From Vitis vinifera (taxonomy: Eukaryota > Streptophyta > Magnoliopsida > Vitales > Vitaceae): 64,000 nucleotides of DNA. The translations under genes were made by a program, and so were the position numbers. Shown here in pieces: positions 1 through 13,785 of the stretch (position 1 is the first letter of the stretch; every line of letters starts with the position of its first letter). Where the stretch lies: positions 7,393,001 to 7,457,000 of the forward strand of contig NC_081821.1 in the NCBI RefSeq assembly GCF_030704535.1, read 5' to 3'. The notes under the pieces are model-generated. The model did not search any database and was not told the DNA's origin. It was given only the letters and a program-made list of their open reading frames with translations.

Positions 1-1236
1 AGGCATCACTTGCTGTTCTCTGTCTTCCCTTGGATTAAACCGTCCTACCAATTCTAGTAGAGTAGTTAAATTATAAGATGGAAGGTGAAAAGTAATGGAT
101 AAATTATCTGAATCATTTGGTAGATTGGATCAACTTGGAACACTGATCTCTTGTTCTCTTCATCTCCTCTTCCTCTTCTCCTTCTGTCAAATATGGGAAA
201 TCCAGCATCCTTACTGGGTTTGCAATTCCCATGTTTTGCATATTGGCAACATGTCAGTAACATCCACTTTGTCAAATCATATCAAAAACATTGGAGATGG
301 ATGAAAGAGAAATGAATACCCATTCTGGGTCAGTCATTCTTGTGAGCCAAACACCCTTAGTGTTTTTCTCCATGATTGTCCACCTTGGGGTTCTTTTTTG
401 TATTTTTTTTGTTTCACTAGGTAGTATTGAATCCCTGGTATGTGCTCCATAATGGTCGCATGCTAGCTCTAAGCTAAGACACCTGTGGTTGATTTAACTG
501 AAGTTTCACTTAAAATTTCAATGCTTGCAAGTTTTTCCAATTAAACTGAGAGACAATTATTCCATCCGTAGCTGCCTGTTATATTACTTATTTTCAAATA
601 TGCAATATCTTCTGTGGAAATGTCAGTTGGACACTTTGATTTTTGACGCTTTCTTATCGCTTTCTGTATTATTTCTTATCTACTATCATTCTTTTGATGC
701 TTCCAGTACTGTCATGCTATTTCTTATTTCCGTTAGTTGCATCTTCTTGTTCTAGATATCAATTCTAAGCAAATTCTAAATTCTTAGGACAGCCTGTTTA
801 CTAACATTTGTTCAATGTTGATCATGGATACTTGTAAATTTTTTCTTGACAATAGGCCTGGAGACACCCTTGCAAACTCTTCTGATTGCTATTCTTGCAT
901 ATTTGTGTTGATTATGAGGATTCTTAGCATAAATTCAAATACCTGAATGCAGAATCTTTAGGAGTTGTGCCTTTCTGTTGATGTGCTCTCACAAAGATCT
1001 GTGAGCATTATAACAGTTACACCTATATTATAACGGTCATCCCACGTGTTCGATCTGTTAGCTTCCAGGCTGGAATTTATTGTGCCACTTCACCTTTTTA
1101 TTTTTATTTTTCACATTGCATTTATTTTGTGCATGTTCCAGTTATTTTATCATGTAAGTTTATGAGCTAGATACTAATTTTAACTATGACTGAGAACTCT
1201 TACCTGTTATTTCTTTGTTTTTAACTGTGCATGCAG
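1..1236. other. Upstream part of the first gene; no exon recognised
   Basis: This stretch precedes the first exon I can support (1237). That exon begins in the middle of a codon, so it must be spliced to an exon further upstream, either outside the window or unrecognised here. Small open frames exist, but none joins in phase with a convincing acceptor and donor. The sequence is T-rich and intron-like. I see no RNA gene or clear repeat. Confidence 0.4.
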
Positions 1237-4200
1237 GCCTCCCTTCACTTGTTGCATTTCCCTCAGGTTGTAGAACTTCAGATTGTCTAGTTAGGTGAGC
1301 TCCAGATGGATTTTGAATTTTAGCTGAAGAATATAGAATTGTGGAAGCTTTCTTGAGCTCTGAACCTTTTCTGAAGGCTATTACAAATATCCACATTCTT
1401 TACTGATGCTGTTTTTTCTGGAACAAATCATATCTCCTGCTTATTAGATGTTATAGAGTGAAAATGTAAAATTGATTTCCCTTTTTTTTTAAATTAGGTA
1501 TGAAGGAGAGCTCTCTGTTGATGCAGTTACTGATTGGTTTGCAACAGCTATACTCACTTTACCTCGCATTTCTTACTACTCAAAGGAGTCACTGGTAATA
1601 TTTAGGATCTTTGTGTGCCCGATTGTTATGATCTTTTCTCATAACAAACTTGTTTCATTCTTTCCTTTTATCGGAGAAATATAATCTTCAGTCCTAAATT
1701 ACCTTGAAATTAACAGGATCACTCCATGAACTATAGTTTACAGTTTCAATAAGAGCTACTGAAATGTCTAAAAACAACTCATGTATAGAATTCGGCATGA
1801 GTACACACTCAAAATTTAACCATTGCTCATGGGTCATGTAGCCCAAAGTTGAATACAACAGAAAATATCTAACTCTTGGAAGACCAGAGGTTCAAGAATT
1901 CACAGTGGAGCATTGGTGGCAGAATATGATTTGAGTAAAAAGTCCTATGCATATAATTCATGAGGCATTGTACAAAGGAAAAAGCTACCAATAGAAATCC
2001 TTCTTCTAAAATCTCGGTAGCAATCTTTATGAACTTATTGGCTCCTATTTTGATGTAAGCTCCAAACCATCAGATGTGGGTCCCCTCGTCAAAATTTTCA
2101 TGACCAGACTCTTGTGCCCCCATGCCTTTTGAAATCTCACTTGCTATATATGGGTTTGATTGACCAACACCATGTCAACTTTGACCAGCATGTGTGATCA
2201 ATGTATGTGGCCTTTAAAGTGCAAATGTTAATATGGGATCATCTTGTGGTTCCAGTTCCAGATGTGATGATATGGCATGTTGCTTGAAATTTTGGCCAAA
2301 AGATGTTAAGAAGGCAGTGAGGGTGTCATTTTTATAGCTTTGCTCATTTACAATTATAGTAGAGGAACTTCTGGAAGTAGTTGGCGACAGAAGGTGTGTA
2401 CTTGGTTTTCTGTCTAGACCACCAATAATTATAGATTCTTTATATTTGGAAGAGGCTTAGTCTTATTTTTATCGTAAAAATTTAAGTCCTATTTTGTTAC
2501 CAGGTCTATTCTCATTTCTAATTGCTTATAAAACGTCTAGAGTCTTATAGTAAGGTCCATTATACCAAATGAATGTAGAGAGTTTCAGGTTAACATAGAT
2601 GAGCAAGGAAAAAAAAAATTATATTTGACATTGTATCTTTTTCTATTCTAGTTTCTTCTTCCTCGGTTTCGTCTTCCTCCCACATTCTCCTACTATCAGG
2701 GCTATAATATTGCTTAAGATTGCTTGGTTGCCTTTTGTAGATTATAGATTCTTTATATTTGGAAGAGGCTTAGTCTTATTTTTATTGTAAAAATTTAAGT
2801 CCTATTTTGTTACCAGGTCTATTCTCATTTCTAATTGCTTATAAAATGTCTAGAGTCTTATAGTAAGGTCCATTATACCAAATGAATGTAGAGAGTTTTA
2901 GGTTAACATAGATGAGCAAGGAAAAAAAAATTATATTTGACATTGTATCTTTTTCTATTCTAGTTTCTTCTTCCTCCTTGGTTTCGTCTTCCTCCCACAT
3001 TCTCCTACTATTAGGGCTATAATATTGCTTAAGATTGCTTGGTTGCCTTTTGTAACTGGGGCCCATCACCCACATGATTAGGTTTTGCCATATATGACAT
3101 TATTGAAATAGGCCAGGGTTTTTTTTTTTTCCTTACATCTGTTTTCAACTTGCTGTACCATGATATTTCACTTTGATCTGATATGTGATTGCAACAATAA
3201 CGTGTGATGCACACGACTCTGTTCTGTGTTTGATATTGGCAATAATTACCTTCTACTTTGTTGTTTTTAATAATCATGCTCTAATCTTATCAATATTTCT
3301 TCTTGGATATTTGTTCTCTTGATTTTTTTCATTTCATGACCTTATTGCTAGAAATGACACAAACCTGTTTTCAATTCCAGGGGCAAGCTTTTCTTGCAAA
3401 GAGTAGTCCTTGGAAGGTACAAATTCTTTACCAGTACCCAAATCTCATTCTCCATTATAGTCCTCATACATTTAAGTTTTCCTTATCTCAAAATTTGATT
3501 GTTATTTGTCATTGTACTCATGTGAATAATTAGCAGTGACTACTTAATTAATAATAGTAAATTGTGTTGTAGCTTTGTACACTTCAACTTTCACTAAAAG
3601 CTTTGCTACTTGGCTTGCCTAAGATAAAGGGATTGTTATAATTCTAGCTATATCAACCTAATTTAATCACCTTAGAGGGAGGGTAAATAAGGTGATGATC
3701 ACTTTTTGCAAATTTAAACTTAAAGAATGCAAGAGACAATATAAGTAATAGTATGATAAAAATCAATATCAAAATAAATAAATAAAGGGAGTAGGGAAGA
3801 GGGAAATACAACCTTAAGATTTATAGTGGCAATCTCAGCCTACATCGACTTTCCTTTAGGTTCAATCCCAAGTTTTAGGTTCCATTATACTAAGGCTTCC
3901 AAACCAAGAGATTTCTCAGTCTTGAACTCCCCAAGTGATACCTCATAGTTGGCAAATACTAAGTGATGCCTCACACTTAGATTTTTCTCTCAAGTGATAC
4001 TCCACATTTGAGCTTACCTCACAGGGTATACAAAAAAAAAATTGATAGGAATATAAATCCTAGTTTACAATTTGGCACAATGGAATACAAAGAAATTAGG
4101 GTTAATGGTGTACTAAGATGAGATGCAAGTTTGAAAGCAAGTGCACTCTAAAAACATCCCAGCAATATAAGAAGTATGGGGCCTTCAAATAGGAGTTGGA

Positions 4201-7200
4201 AGCCCAAACTAGCAGTTAGACATAGTTGGAGTTTGACCAATTGGTTGAATTGGCTATTAGCTGTTGGATAGCGGAAGGTACAAAAAGTTATCGTTAGGTT
4301 AGAGGAGCTCAACCAGTCAATCACCGGTTTGACCTATCCTTGACTGGTTGAGTGAACAGGAAACTTTTGAGCCGAAGGAATAATAGCAAGTTGAGTGAAC
4401 AATAATCGATTGAGCCAAATTAATGGTAACCGGTTGAGCCACTTCGGTCAAACCTTGGTCAAACATACACAAAATATGGAAATTAATGCACAATTGACCT
4501 TTAACGATTCAAATTGTTTCAATATCGAACTTAAGGTTAAAGAATTCTTTTTAATGATGAAATACATATTGAAACATGAGTTTTTATCCTTGAAACAATC
4601 AATCTCAGTGTTTATAAAAATCATTAAAAGATGCATAAATGAACTCTATAGTTTTTGCAAGTTTTACATTGTTAACATAAAATCCTTAGGGAAATCTAGC
4701 TAGATAAACCCTTTGTCATTTTGAAAACTCTTTTAACTATGAATGACACTAAACAGAGGTGGTTTTCATTTGGAAAGATTCTTCATCTAATTTATAAAAT
4801 AATAAAACCGATTTAGATTTAGACAGCTGCATAATTTTAGGTGCTTATGTAAAAATGAAATGCATAATCCTAGTGTACCAACAACCTTACAAAGAGATCA
4901 TAAAGAATTGGTCTTGATTGATCTTCTCTTTAAGGTCTTCTCCGTCTTGATTTTTCCTTTGGCTTGATGTAATCTTTGTGATTGTCACTTCGAAAATCAT
5001 CTTACCTAAAGACACTTAAAAATAAATCATTAGCTTCAAACCTTGATTTGTTATCATCAAAATCGAAATTAACCAAACCTTGGTTTTACAAGGATAAACA
5101 ATAAGGAAATTCTCAAAAACTGTTGGTTTCTGAAGTTTCTTTTCCTTTTTCCATTTTTTTTTTCTGGAAACCAATTGGAATGGAAATTTAACAGCCTCAC
5201 AACATGAACTTGATTTTACTATTTCAGTTTTTCATTAAAGCAGTTTTTGACTTAGCTTCTTTTCTTGTCCACTGAGATGTTCTGATCTCATGGTGCACTT
5301 CTTTTATCATGTTAGTTCTCTAATGATTTTGGCACACATTCACCATACCTTTCTCTGAACCTGGTCTGGTTTACTTGAACAATTAATAACATGTAATAAA
5401 TGAAGCAAAGTTCAATTTCCATGTCTTACTGATGATCTTAACTCATCCACATAAAGCTTGCTTGATTGAATATATCGTTTGCAAGAACAAAGACTGTGTT
5501 CTAAGTTTCCATGTTTTCAAACATTTTCTTGTATTCTATGCAGTATTAATCCACAAAAATACCATATTAAAAATTACAATGGCATTTTTAGCTTTAGCTA
5601 TTTCCATCTATAGCTCATATTTGCTTTGGAATTTTTTTATTCTTCCATGTTTCCAGACTTCTTTTTCATTTTGTTTAAGTTTATGGCACATCAATTTGTA
5701 TCAACAATTGCAAGTTATATATATCCTATTTTAATAGGATGGTCAATATCAATAACTTAAAAAATAGTAAAAACATGTCTCTCTTGAAATACTTATGTTT
5801 TTAGTGAAGTCTTTTAATAATCACTTTTGAGCACTCTTTAACTGCAGCATTATTCCTTAATTTTTATTTGCTATCTAGTGATGTACTTGTCATAATATTT
5901 ACGTTTTTTAATTCTAAAATATAGGTGAAAGTCATAGTTTTCTCAAGAACTGGGCAACGGGCTACTCCTTTCTTGCGCCAAGCTGCTAAGAATTATTGGG
6001 CTCATGCTTCCTTTGCATTTGTACTATGGCAAGAAGAGGATTCTTCAGTTTGGTGGAATACGTATGTGGATATACTATCTTTCTATTCTTGCAGTATGCG
6101 TTCATGAAAATTTATTATGCTCTTTTACTTTCCTCGAATGTCTTTATCTGGTTGGGTTCTAATATGGGAACCAAAGCCAACAAGCTTCATCCCAACTATA
6201 TGGGATTGCCTCAATGGAAGTAAATATGAACCATCAAGGTTTGAGATTATTTTATGGTGGGTTCTTCACCTGATGTCAAGGCAAAAATTTGATTCAAAAT
6301 CCCTTGGAGGACAGTTGGTGGTAGGAGAGGGCCCTGCTGTGAACGTTGGTTGAGACCATTGTTGGATAGGGAAACCTGCCCTATTTAGTTCTATCACAAT
6401 ACCGTAGATAATTGTTTATCATTAATACTCAACTACAATATTTGATAATAATTAATTGGTGTCAATCTTTTCTTTAAAAGGACAACTGTTTCAACACTTA
6501 TATGATTCTCAGCAACACACTTAAGCGGTGATTAGAACCTAATATGCCCTGTGCATCAGGAGCTCAGGTTTACAGTAATGGTATAAATGAATGGTTTTTT
6601 GGCATTGATTTAAGTTCAATTTCTTTTCTTTGAGTAATTCACTTCAAAAGAGTGAAAAAAAATTTAGGCAAAGTGGATGTTTAAATTTAAACCTATCATA
6701 TTATGCTAATTTTTAGCTGAGTCTGACTTATGGACTCATTAGTTGGTGGAGCCTAAATCGTACGATATATATGCCATGTCAAATGCTAGATATACAACGT
6801 GTGTGACAAAACAGAGGGTAATGCAAAAAAATAAGGGGAACGGCGTTCTTAGCTATTCTTTCTCCACACCACCACCCCACCCCCCCCCTCTCTTTTTTCT
6901 GACAATGTGTGTTGCAAGGACATGATACTTCATATAGTCAAATACTTATTACTCTATGGTGCTATCATAATTATTGGATAAAATCAATTAATATTTATGG
7001 TAAACCTAATCTTGCCCATTTTTCATCTATTTTGAATCTGGCTAAAGGATGTATCTTATTTTATTCAATGGGGTTTTCTATCCCACAAATAAGGCCTTCA
7101 TGGTGTTTAATTTCAGGTTGAAGGCTCCCCCACCATTCCCAGTAAAAAATAATGAAGTAAAAAAATGAGTGGGTCTAAATTTTCTGTCTTTAATCACTCA

Positions 7201-10200
7201 AACTGGAATCTCAACCACAAATGCTATGAGAATTGAAATATTTTATAGTTGTACCCTTGAAGAAGTTATATTATTGACAACAGGTTTGAGGTGGAATCTG
7301 CACCTGCTATTGTATTTTTGAAAGATCCAGGTGTCAAACCTGTTGTGCACCATGGTATGTGCTTTGCTTGATTTGCGTTCTCTCTTGTTGCTTCAAAAAA
7401 TATTGTGATGCAAGTTCTGTTGCTTCATGGGCCAAGCTAATGAATGTATGTTGTGTGCAGGATTTTTCAATAATTCATGGTTTGTAAATATCATGGAACA
7501 GAATAAACAACAAGGTATAATATAGTAATAATTTTTTGTTGCTTTTAGTTCATCCATCTAAAAGCTGGTTATCATTAATTAATTTTTCCTTATCATGCTT
7601 CATGAATGAGTACCGGTGTTAGATGGTTCAAGCATAAAATGTTTCTTTATAACTACAAGTCAGATTATTTTTTTGTGTTGAAAAAATCTTAAGGGATCAT
7701 TGTGGATTGTTTGAATAAAGACTGAAAAACAAAGGAATATGTATTTACTTTGCTTCTGCTTGTTTTTCTTTTTCTTTTCTTTCCATGGGATATATTTTTT
7801 TTTTTCCTTATTTTTTTCTCCATGTTGGGATCGAGCTGAACTCTCACTCATTGCCACCCAACCATTTGCCACTTGGGCCAGGTCTCAAGGCCTACTGTCC
7901 TTCTGTTCCTAAAGGCATTCACATGGATATAGACCTAATTTTGATAATTTCCAAGTTTTTTTTTTTTTGGTTGGGAGAGATTTGCAATACTGCCTGCTGG
8001 GGGACACAATTGTGTAATGACAAAAGGTAACTTGTTAATTTTCTTAAAGAAATACCAAGAACTAGGAAAAGGATTGTGATCTTGGTCTCGATACCAACAG
8101 ATAACATGAAAACAAATTACGAACCCAAAAAAGATAGACACCTAAAAAATTGAAAACCTAAAAATAAAAATAAGAAATCTTAAAAATAAGAAAATTAGAA
8201 AAAATAAATAAAGAAAACCTATTTTCATGGCAAACAGGCCCAAAGCTGCATCAGGAGGGCGGGAGGGAGGATGTTTGGAATGTAATGGAAAAAATAGGCA
8301 AAAGAGAAGAAAAAGATGTAAACAAAAGTTGTAGAATGAGGAAAAGCCAATAAAATTCTCTGTATATATTTATATATATATAACCTTGTTGTTTTACTTA
8401 TTCAATAATTTTGGATTTCTTTAAAGTTCTGACATTTTTGATGGAAAGTTAATGTAGCTAGTGTTTGCCTTGAAGTTTGCAGTTATCTTCTAGTCATGGG
8501 ATATTGAATAAATAAGGTTCTAATCAAATTTATTGTGCAGTGAGATCTCCAGAGGCATGTAATATTCATTATCCGTTGTTGGTTATTGCAGTTACCATAT
8601 GGATGCTAAGCCTCCATCTGATGCTTGTTATACAAAAGTTTTTATAATTGACAGTTTCAATCTATGAGATGATATACCTCACTCACTTAGTAGCTGTTTA
8701 TTTGTTTCTGTAATATTTAAAACAGGATTGATTCTTGGTGATACTCTACCAAGTTTTTGCTGAGCCTACTTATTTTATACATTTATAGGGACACTTTTGA
8801 TCTCTTATGCCTTGTGTTTTCAGAGCTTCCCCAGTTGCGGAGTATAACATCGATGGAGCTGGGCTGTGATGCCCGAGGCTATTCTCGTGCTGGATATGAT
8901 ACCATGACTTGGTATTGTGTTATTCTTGCAGGAAGGCTAAGCCTGGAACTTAACAAAATGCGTGAAGTAAGCTTCTTTCCCCTGATGTTATTTAATGGTT
9001 TAAGCTCTAGATGGTAGATTTTTCCTTTTATGTTGGAATCATTTACTTCTATGTTGCCTTGACACTGAATCCAATGAGGATCAGTCTCTCTACTTTTGCC
9101 TTGACAACGAATCCAATGAGGATCAGTCTCTCTACTTTTTCATGGCTTTGTAGATGCAGACAAATATTTAAGTGAAACCATCCAAAAAAAAAGTAGTGAA
9201 AAAAATGAAAGAAAGCAAAAGATGGGACATTTTAATGAAATATGGACTTAATATTCTAATGAATAGAAAATTTATGCATTCTAAGTAAAATAATATGGAA
9301 TAAATTCATTTATGTGCTGTCAAAATTTTCATATATTATTCAAGCCTAGCAGGCAGAGTGAATTAATTATGGTGACAGACCATGCGCAGGGTCCAGCAAA
9401 TACTATCAAGTGCTGCTGAGTTAAATGGAGCTGATAAACAACAACCATCGGAACCATCAGCAATTGCTCTAAAAGACAAGAGATTGACATTTACTTGGCT
9501 GGATGGGGAAGCCCAAAAGGTAAGTTTATTTATTTATTTTTCTTTTTTATCAAGCGTGTTATGATGCTTCAATTAAGTTGTATTTTGGACTCATATACTT
9601 AGCTCTAGTCCATAATACTTACGCCAATCATGCATGTGATGCTATGTTTTGGGGGTACTCTGCTTGATAGTTCAGTCTAAAGGCCAAACTTATTTAGGAC
9701 CAAAAGTGCGAGCAGATGCCATATAGTTTACCTAGTTGATGGCATCCCATTGCAAAGGTCATGCCCAAGTTGGGGAAACCATGTATTTCCACCATTTTAT
9801 AAACCACCATGACATTTGAAGGCATCGAAATGCTGTCAAATATGTTCAGCTATGGTTCCATCGTAGTTTGATTTAAATTACTTTGTCACTATTTGATGAA
9901 ACATTCTTTATCACCTTCATCTGTCTAGTGCCCAGGTTATATACCCATTGCTGCTCCAGTTTTCCTGAAAGATTATATATAAAGAAAATGAAGAGGATAA
10001 GAAAAATGGAAAAGATATATTACCTTATAGTTTTCCATTTGTATTTGCCTTTTCTGACACCAACCGACATTTTCTATTTAATTAAGTAATTTGGATTTCA
10101 TCATCAATTATTTATATGGTCTGATTGGTGAACATGGGCCAGACAACAGTGAAGTTTCATCTTATGAACGTATCGATATGGAATATGATTTTTTATTTGA

Positions 10201-13200
10201 AACTGGTGAAAAAAATATTCATCTAGTCAATCTAGTGTGGTTGGGATAGTATTTTATTTAGTGTTCTTATTGGTTTGTTTCTTCTTCCAATGTACTACAC
10301 AAAACAATTCTTAGTTCATTAGAGATATGAACAAATAATTAGAGTACTAAATCATGCAACACTGTTCCTCTGATACACTTATATACAACCTCTTAATGTT
10401 TTGGTCTAAATTTTCAAGAACATGCATAATTTGGTATGCTAATATTATTTACGTGTAATGGCCAACTTTTCTCTCCCTCTCTCTCCATCTCTCTGTCTCT
10501 ACATAAATATGTTTTATGGATTTGGTGATATTATAGGATTAAAAAAAATGACATGCAGACACACAAACCTGGAAGGGAAAAGTCTAGTGTCTTAATATCT
10601 TCCGTCTAATACTATATTTTCTGAATGGTTCATGTGCATTGTGTGTTAATCCATATATAGCTGACAGCTTGGGCTACTATTTTTTTTTTTTTTTTCTCTA
10701 TTAGCCATTCATCCACCCATAGGCATTGTATACACCCACTGGTTAACTACTGAACAATCCGGGATTAGCCATTATGGTTACAAATATTATGCCAACATTT
10801 GGAGGCATAACTTCGCATTAAGATTTAGCCCATTTTTGGTTGTCAATTGGTGACAACCTATGAAGCAAGCTATAATCATGAAGTCCAGTGTGATGCAGAA
10901 CCATGTATCCTGGCATAGCAGGTGTGGAACTTACTGTTAACAAGTAAGGACCTGAGAATCTGTTAAGGCACCAGGGTGTAGCATATGGAAATATATACCA
11001 TGTATTAATTCCACTTGCACTCAAAAACAGCAAGAGGACTGTTTAAGAACATAAGGCAGCATTGAGTGCATAAATTTTTAGCTTTTTTGGATGGGATTAT
11101 GAATGCAGATGAGGAAGACTTTAGGACTAGCAGTCTACCTATATTTCATGTAGTTAAAATGATAATATCATTCCAAGCGTCATATTCTGTAGAAGCATCA
11201 TAACAATTTTCTTTTGAATTCCATTTTCTTTGACTCATGATGATGTGCTATTCTGTTAGGCACTGACAGTATCTCTTTTTATGCAGCAATATTGCTTCTT
11301 CTATATTCATTCTGAGGATAGCTATGATACTTGTGGACCGAGAAGGGATGTGGCTGATGTACCACAGTTATTTATTGTACGTTACAAAAGAAATGCAACT
11401 GTAGACGATTTGAAGGTTGAGAGGAGGCCAAAAGGCATATGGAATCCATTTCAGGAGGAGGATGTGGATCCTGCATCACAGCTTGTGGCAAGGTACAATG
11501 GTTCAGGTGAAATTCCAGAGGTATGGATATCTCCCAGCTGTGCATGCTGTTTTTTACCTTTGCAGATTCCAATTTTATGACTAACTGCTTATGATCACCT
11601 CAGTTTTATATATTGCCAATTCCTACTTTACGACTAACTGCTTATGATCACCTCAGTTTTATATACAGATTCAGTTGATAACCTAGCACATTATTCTTAT
11701 CAGTCTCCCCATGTTGATGTACTCTGTTTGCAGATTATTAAATGGATCTCACAGATAATCAAGGATGGTGACTCCAGGGATCTCCCCCTTTTTGTAAGCT
11801 ACATTTGTAACTCTATAAGCAGGCTCTCTATATATTTTTTCTGCTAGACAACCAATTTTCCTAAAAAGTTTAAACTTTTTAGATTTGGGTCCACAATGTA
11901 TAGAATGCGCTCCAACACCCTCTATCATAGTTAGCCTCTTTTTGGGCTTAATAAAATGGAGAAATAAATATATAGTGAGGTTTGAACACATGACCTTCTC
12001 TTAAATGAGACTCCGATACCATGTTAGACAATCGATTTTCCTAAAGTTAAGCTTATAGGATTTGGGTCCACAATGTATATCATACTCTTTTAACACTCTC
12101 CGTCATGTGCAACCTCATACCTACACATGGAGATATACATGGGCATGTAGGTAAAAACCACAATTAGCTTCTTTTGGGCTATTTAATAAATTAGGGAAGT
12201 GAATATGCGGTGAGGTTTGAGCACAACCTCTCATCAAAGGAGACTGTGATATCATGTTAGACAATCAATTTTCCTAAAAGCTTATGCTCATAAGATTTGA
12301 ATCATGCACTCCAACACCCTCTATAGTTAGCCTCTTTTGGGCTTTAAAAAAATGGACAAACAAATATATGGTGAGGTTCGAACATATGATCTCTCGTCAA
12401 ACGAGACTGATATGCATTGTGGGACCAAATTCTATTAGCTAAAGCTTTTAAAAAAAGCCCTCATTTGGCAGGAGGTAATGTGTTCTTACCTTATCATATA
12501 TTTATTTGTCCACTTTATTAAGCTTAAAAAGAGGCTATCTCTGATAGAGGGTGTTGAAGTGCATGATATACATTATCATCATTATTAATGTTGATAAAAA
12601 TACTTTTTTATTGATTTAAACTGGAGACTTGTTTTGAACTTTGACCATGACAGAGAATTGCCTTATTATTTTGTACCATAAAAGAAACAAATCATTATCA
12701 TCATGCATTGTTAGCATTAAGAGTGATAAATTACCCCATACATCTGAAGGATTGGTCTCAACTTGAGAGGAAGAACTGGTAATCAATCGACCATGCTACC
12801 CACTGTGCATATGCATGTCTCCTTGTACCTATCCTTGTATTTTATTGGCCTTAGTTAAAGCATCTTAGCCTTCAAAATCTTGTTTTTAAATGTTATATCA
12901 TTCCTATTGAGTGGCATCCAAAATATATGACTAATTGCAACAAAATTGTGGATTGCATTGTATTGTAAATGGCAACCATAGAATGGTGATGGACGGTGGC
13001 TAATATTTGAACATACACTGGTTCTATTTTTTGTAAATTTTAGAATGTAAAAGCTGGGGGGTTCAGGAGATTTTCGCTTCTCAGGCCTTTTAGTTTCTTT
13101 TCTCTTTTTCTTTTTCAAGATAAGAACATTTTTTTTTTATCCTTTTTGAATGCAGAGAACAAAAACTCCTCAGCTTGTTCCTGAGGATGGGGATCCTATC

Positions 13201-13785
13201 TGGTCAAAAGGTGCCCAAAGCATTCTCTCCACAAGCAAGGGGTTGAAATACAGGATCAAAAGCATCATAAGTGGAATGAATGATCGCCTGGGAGATCCAA
13301 GGATTGGACCTATGTTGCTTTTGGGATCGCTAATGTCTTTTGCTAGCATTTGGCTAAAGAGGAGTCAAGCAACACATCAAAGCCGATTAGATCAGCCTAG
13401 TCAGCCAAGTAACATGGTAGGTGATGGCTTAGGGCATTTGCCTACACTGGTTTCTAAACTACTTAATTCAGAAAAAAAAAAAAAAAAGGTGTTGTTTCTC
13501 TTTCCAGCACCTGTCCTCAAACATTCACGTTGATCATACTGAGAGTACCTGTTCTAGGCTACCAGGCTAATGAAGAAAGTACATATATTACGTGCGGTGT
13601 GCATTTTATTCTCCTTCCTGTTATATCTACTAACAAGATGTCATGTTTCTTTTCAGGATGAAGATCGAAAAACTCGGAGAAACCGCAAAACAACTGTGTC
13701 AAGCCAAGATCGACCTACATCCATCACTGACATGGAACCAAAAGATGCGTACCAGGCGCCACTATCAGATTCAGACTCTGATTAG
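1237..13785 (+). CDS. Thioredoxin-fold / DnaJ-type ER membrane protein, 3' part (12 exons visible)
   Basis: Partial gene; the 5' end lies upstream. Exons joining in one frame: 1237-1294, 1498-1594, 3381-3416, 5925-6061, 7284-7354, 7461-7514, 8824-8966, 9379-9519, 11287-11520, 11734-11793, 13156-13416 and 13657-13785 (TAG), about 472 residues, all with GT-AG borders. The first exon encodes GLPSLVAFPSGCRTSD. A later segment, ESAPAIVFLKDPGVKP, resembles the cis-proline strand of a thioredoxin fold. A hydrophobic stretch (GPMLLLGSLMSFASIWL) near the C-terminus followed by basic residues looks like a transmembrane segment, and the tail is acidic and serine-rich (DSDSD). Thioredoxin-like repeats plus a C-terminal anchor recall DNAJC16-type J-domain proteins of the ER. 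The J domain would lie upstream and is not seen, so the family call is inference. The introns are long and repeat-laden. Confidence 0.62.
2428..3054. repeat. Tandem duplication, two copies of about 313 bp, intronic
   Basis: Copy one spans 2428-2740 and copy two 2741-3054, head to tail with no spacer. They differ by a handful of substitutions, one A-run length change and a 3-bp indel in the CTTCCTC tract, so the event is fairly recent. It lies in the intron between exons 1498-1594 and 3381-3416 of the first gene and holds no coding sequence. Confidence 0.9.
3640..5105. repeat. Interspersed repeat of unknown class, intronic
   Basis: This stretch differs in texture from the surrounding T-rich intron. 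One end reads, on the minus strand, GATTTTGATGATAACAAA, a phrase I associate with dispersed plant repeats. The middle carries repeated 'aagtgatgcctcaca' and 'tgaccggttgag' style phrases. I could not find a coding frame, clear terminal repeats or a target duplication, so ends and class are approximate. It lies between exons 3381-3416 and 5925-6061 of the first gene. Confidence 0.35.
9056..9139. repeat. 42-bp tandem duplication
   Basis: Two adjacent copies (9056-9097 and 9098-9139) of a unit beginning GCCTTGACA, differing at about two bases. They lie in the intron directly after exon 8824-8966. Confidence 0.85.
11578..11672. repeat. 53-bp tandem duplication
   Basis: The phrase CTAACTGCTTATGATCACCT occurs at 11581 and again at 11634, with matching flanks, giving a 53-bp period. 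It lies in the intron just after exon 11287-11520. Confidence 0.8.
11843..12590. repeat. Cluster of four related repeat units (three direct, one inverted)
   Basis: Three units each contain a 'gttagacaat(c)..attttcctaaa' start, 'gatttgggtccacaatgtat', 'caacaccctctat', 'gttagcctctttt' and 'tggtgaggtttgaacacatgac', at about 11847, 12023 and 12256. A fourth, diverged copy runs the opposite way at about 12425-12585, recognisable from 'aagaggctatctctgatagagggtgttg'. The recurring 'gataccatgttag' contains, on the minus strand, TGGTATC, the core of a tRNA-Met primer-binding site, so the units may come from a small LTR-type or other non-autonomous element. No coding capacity is seen. Confidence 0.6.

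Noticed and set aside
10470-10500. (CT)n run as a promoter element
   Set aside because: Lies deep in an intron; a plain microsatellite.
1237-13785. Identity as the ER chaperone ERdj3A/TMS1
   Set aside because: Considered because of the thioredoxin-like region, but the segments I can recall of that protein do not match; only the broader J/Trx type is suggested.
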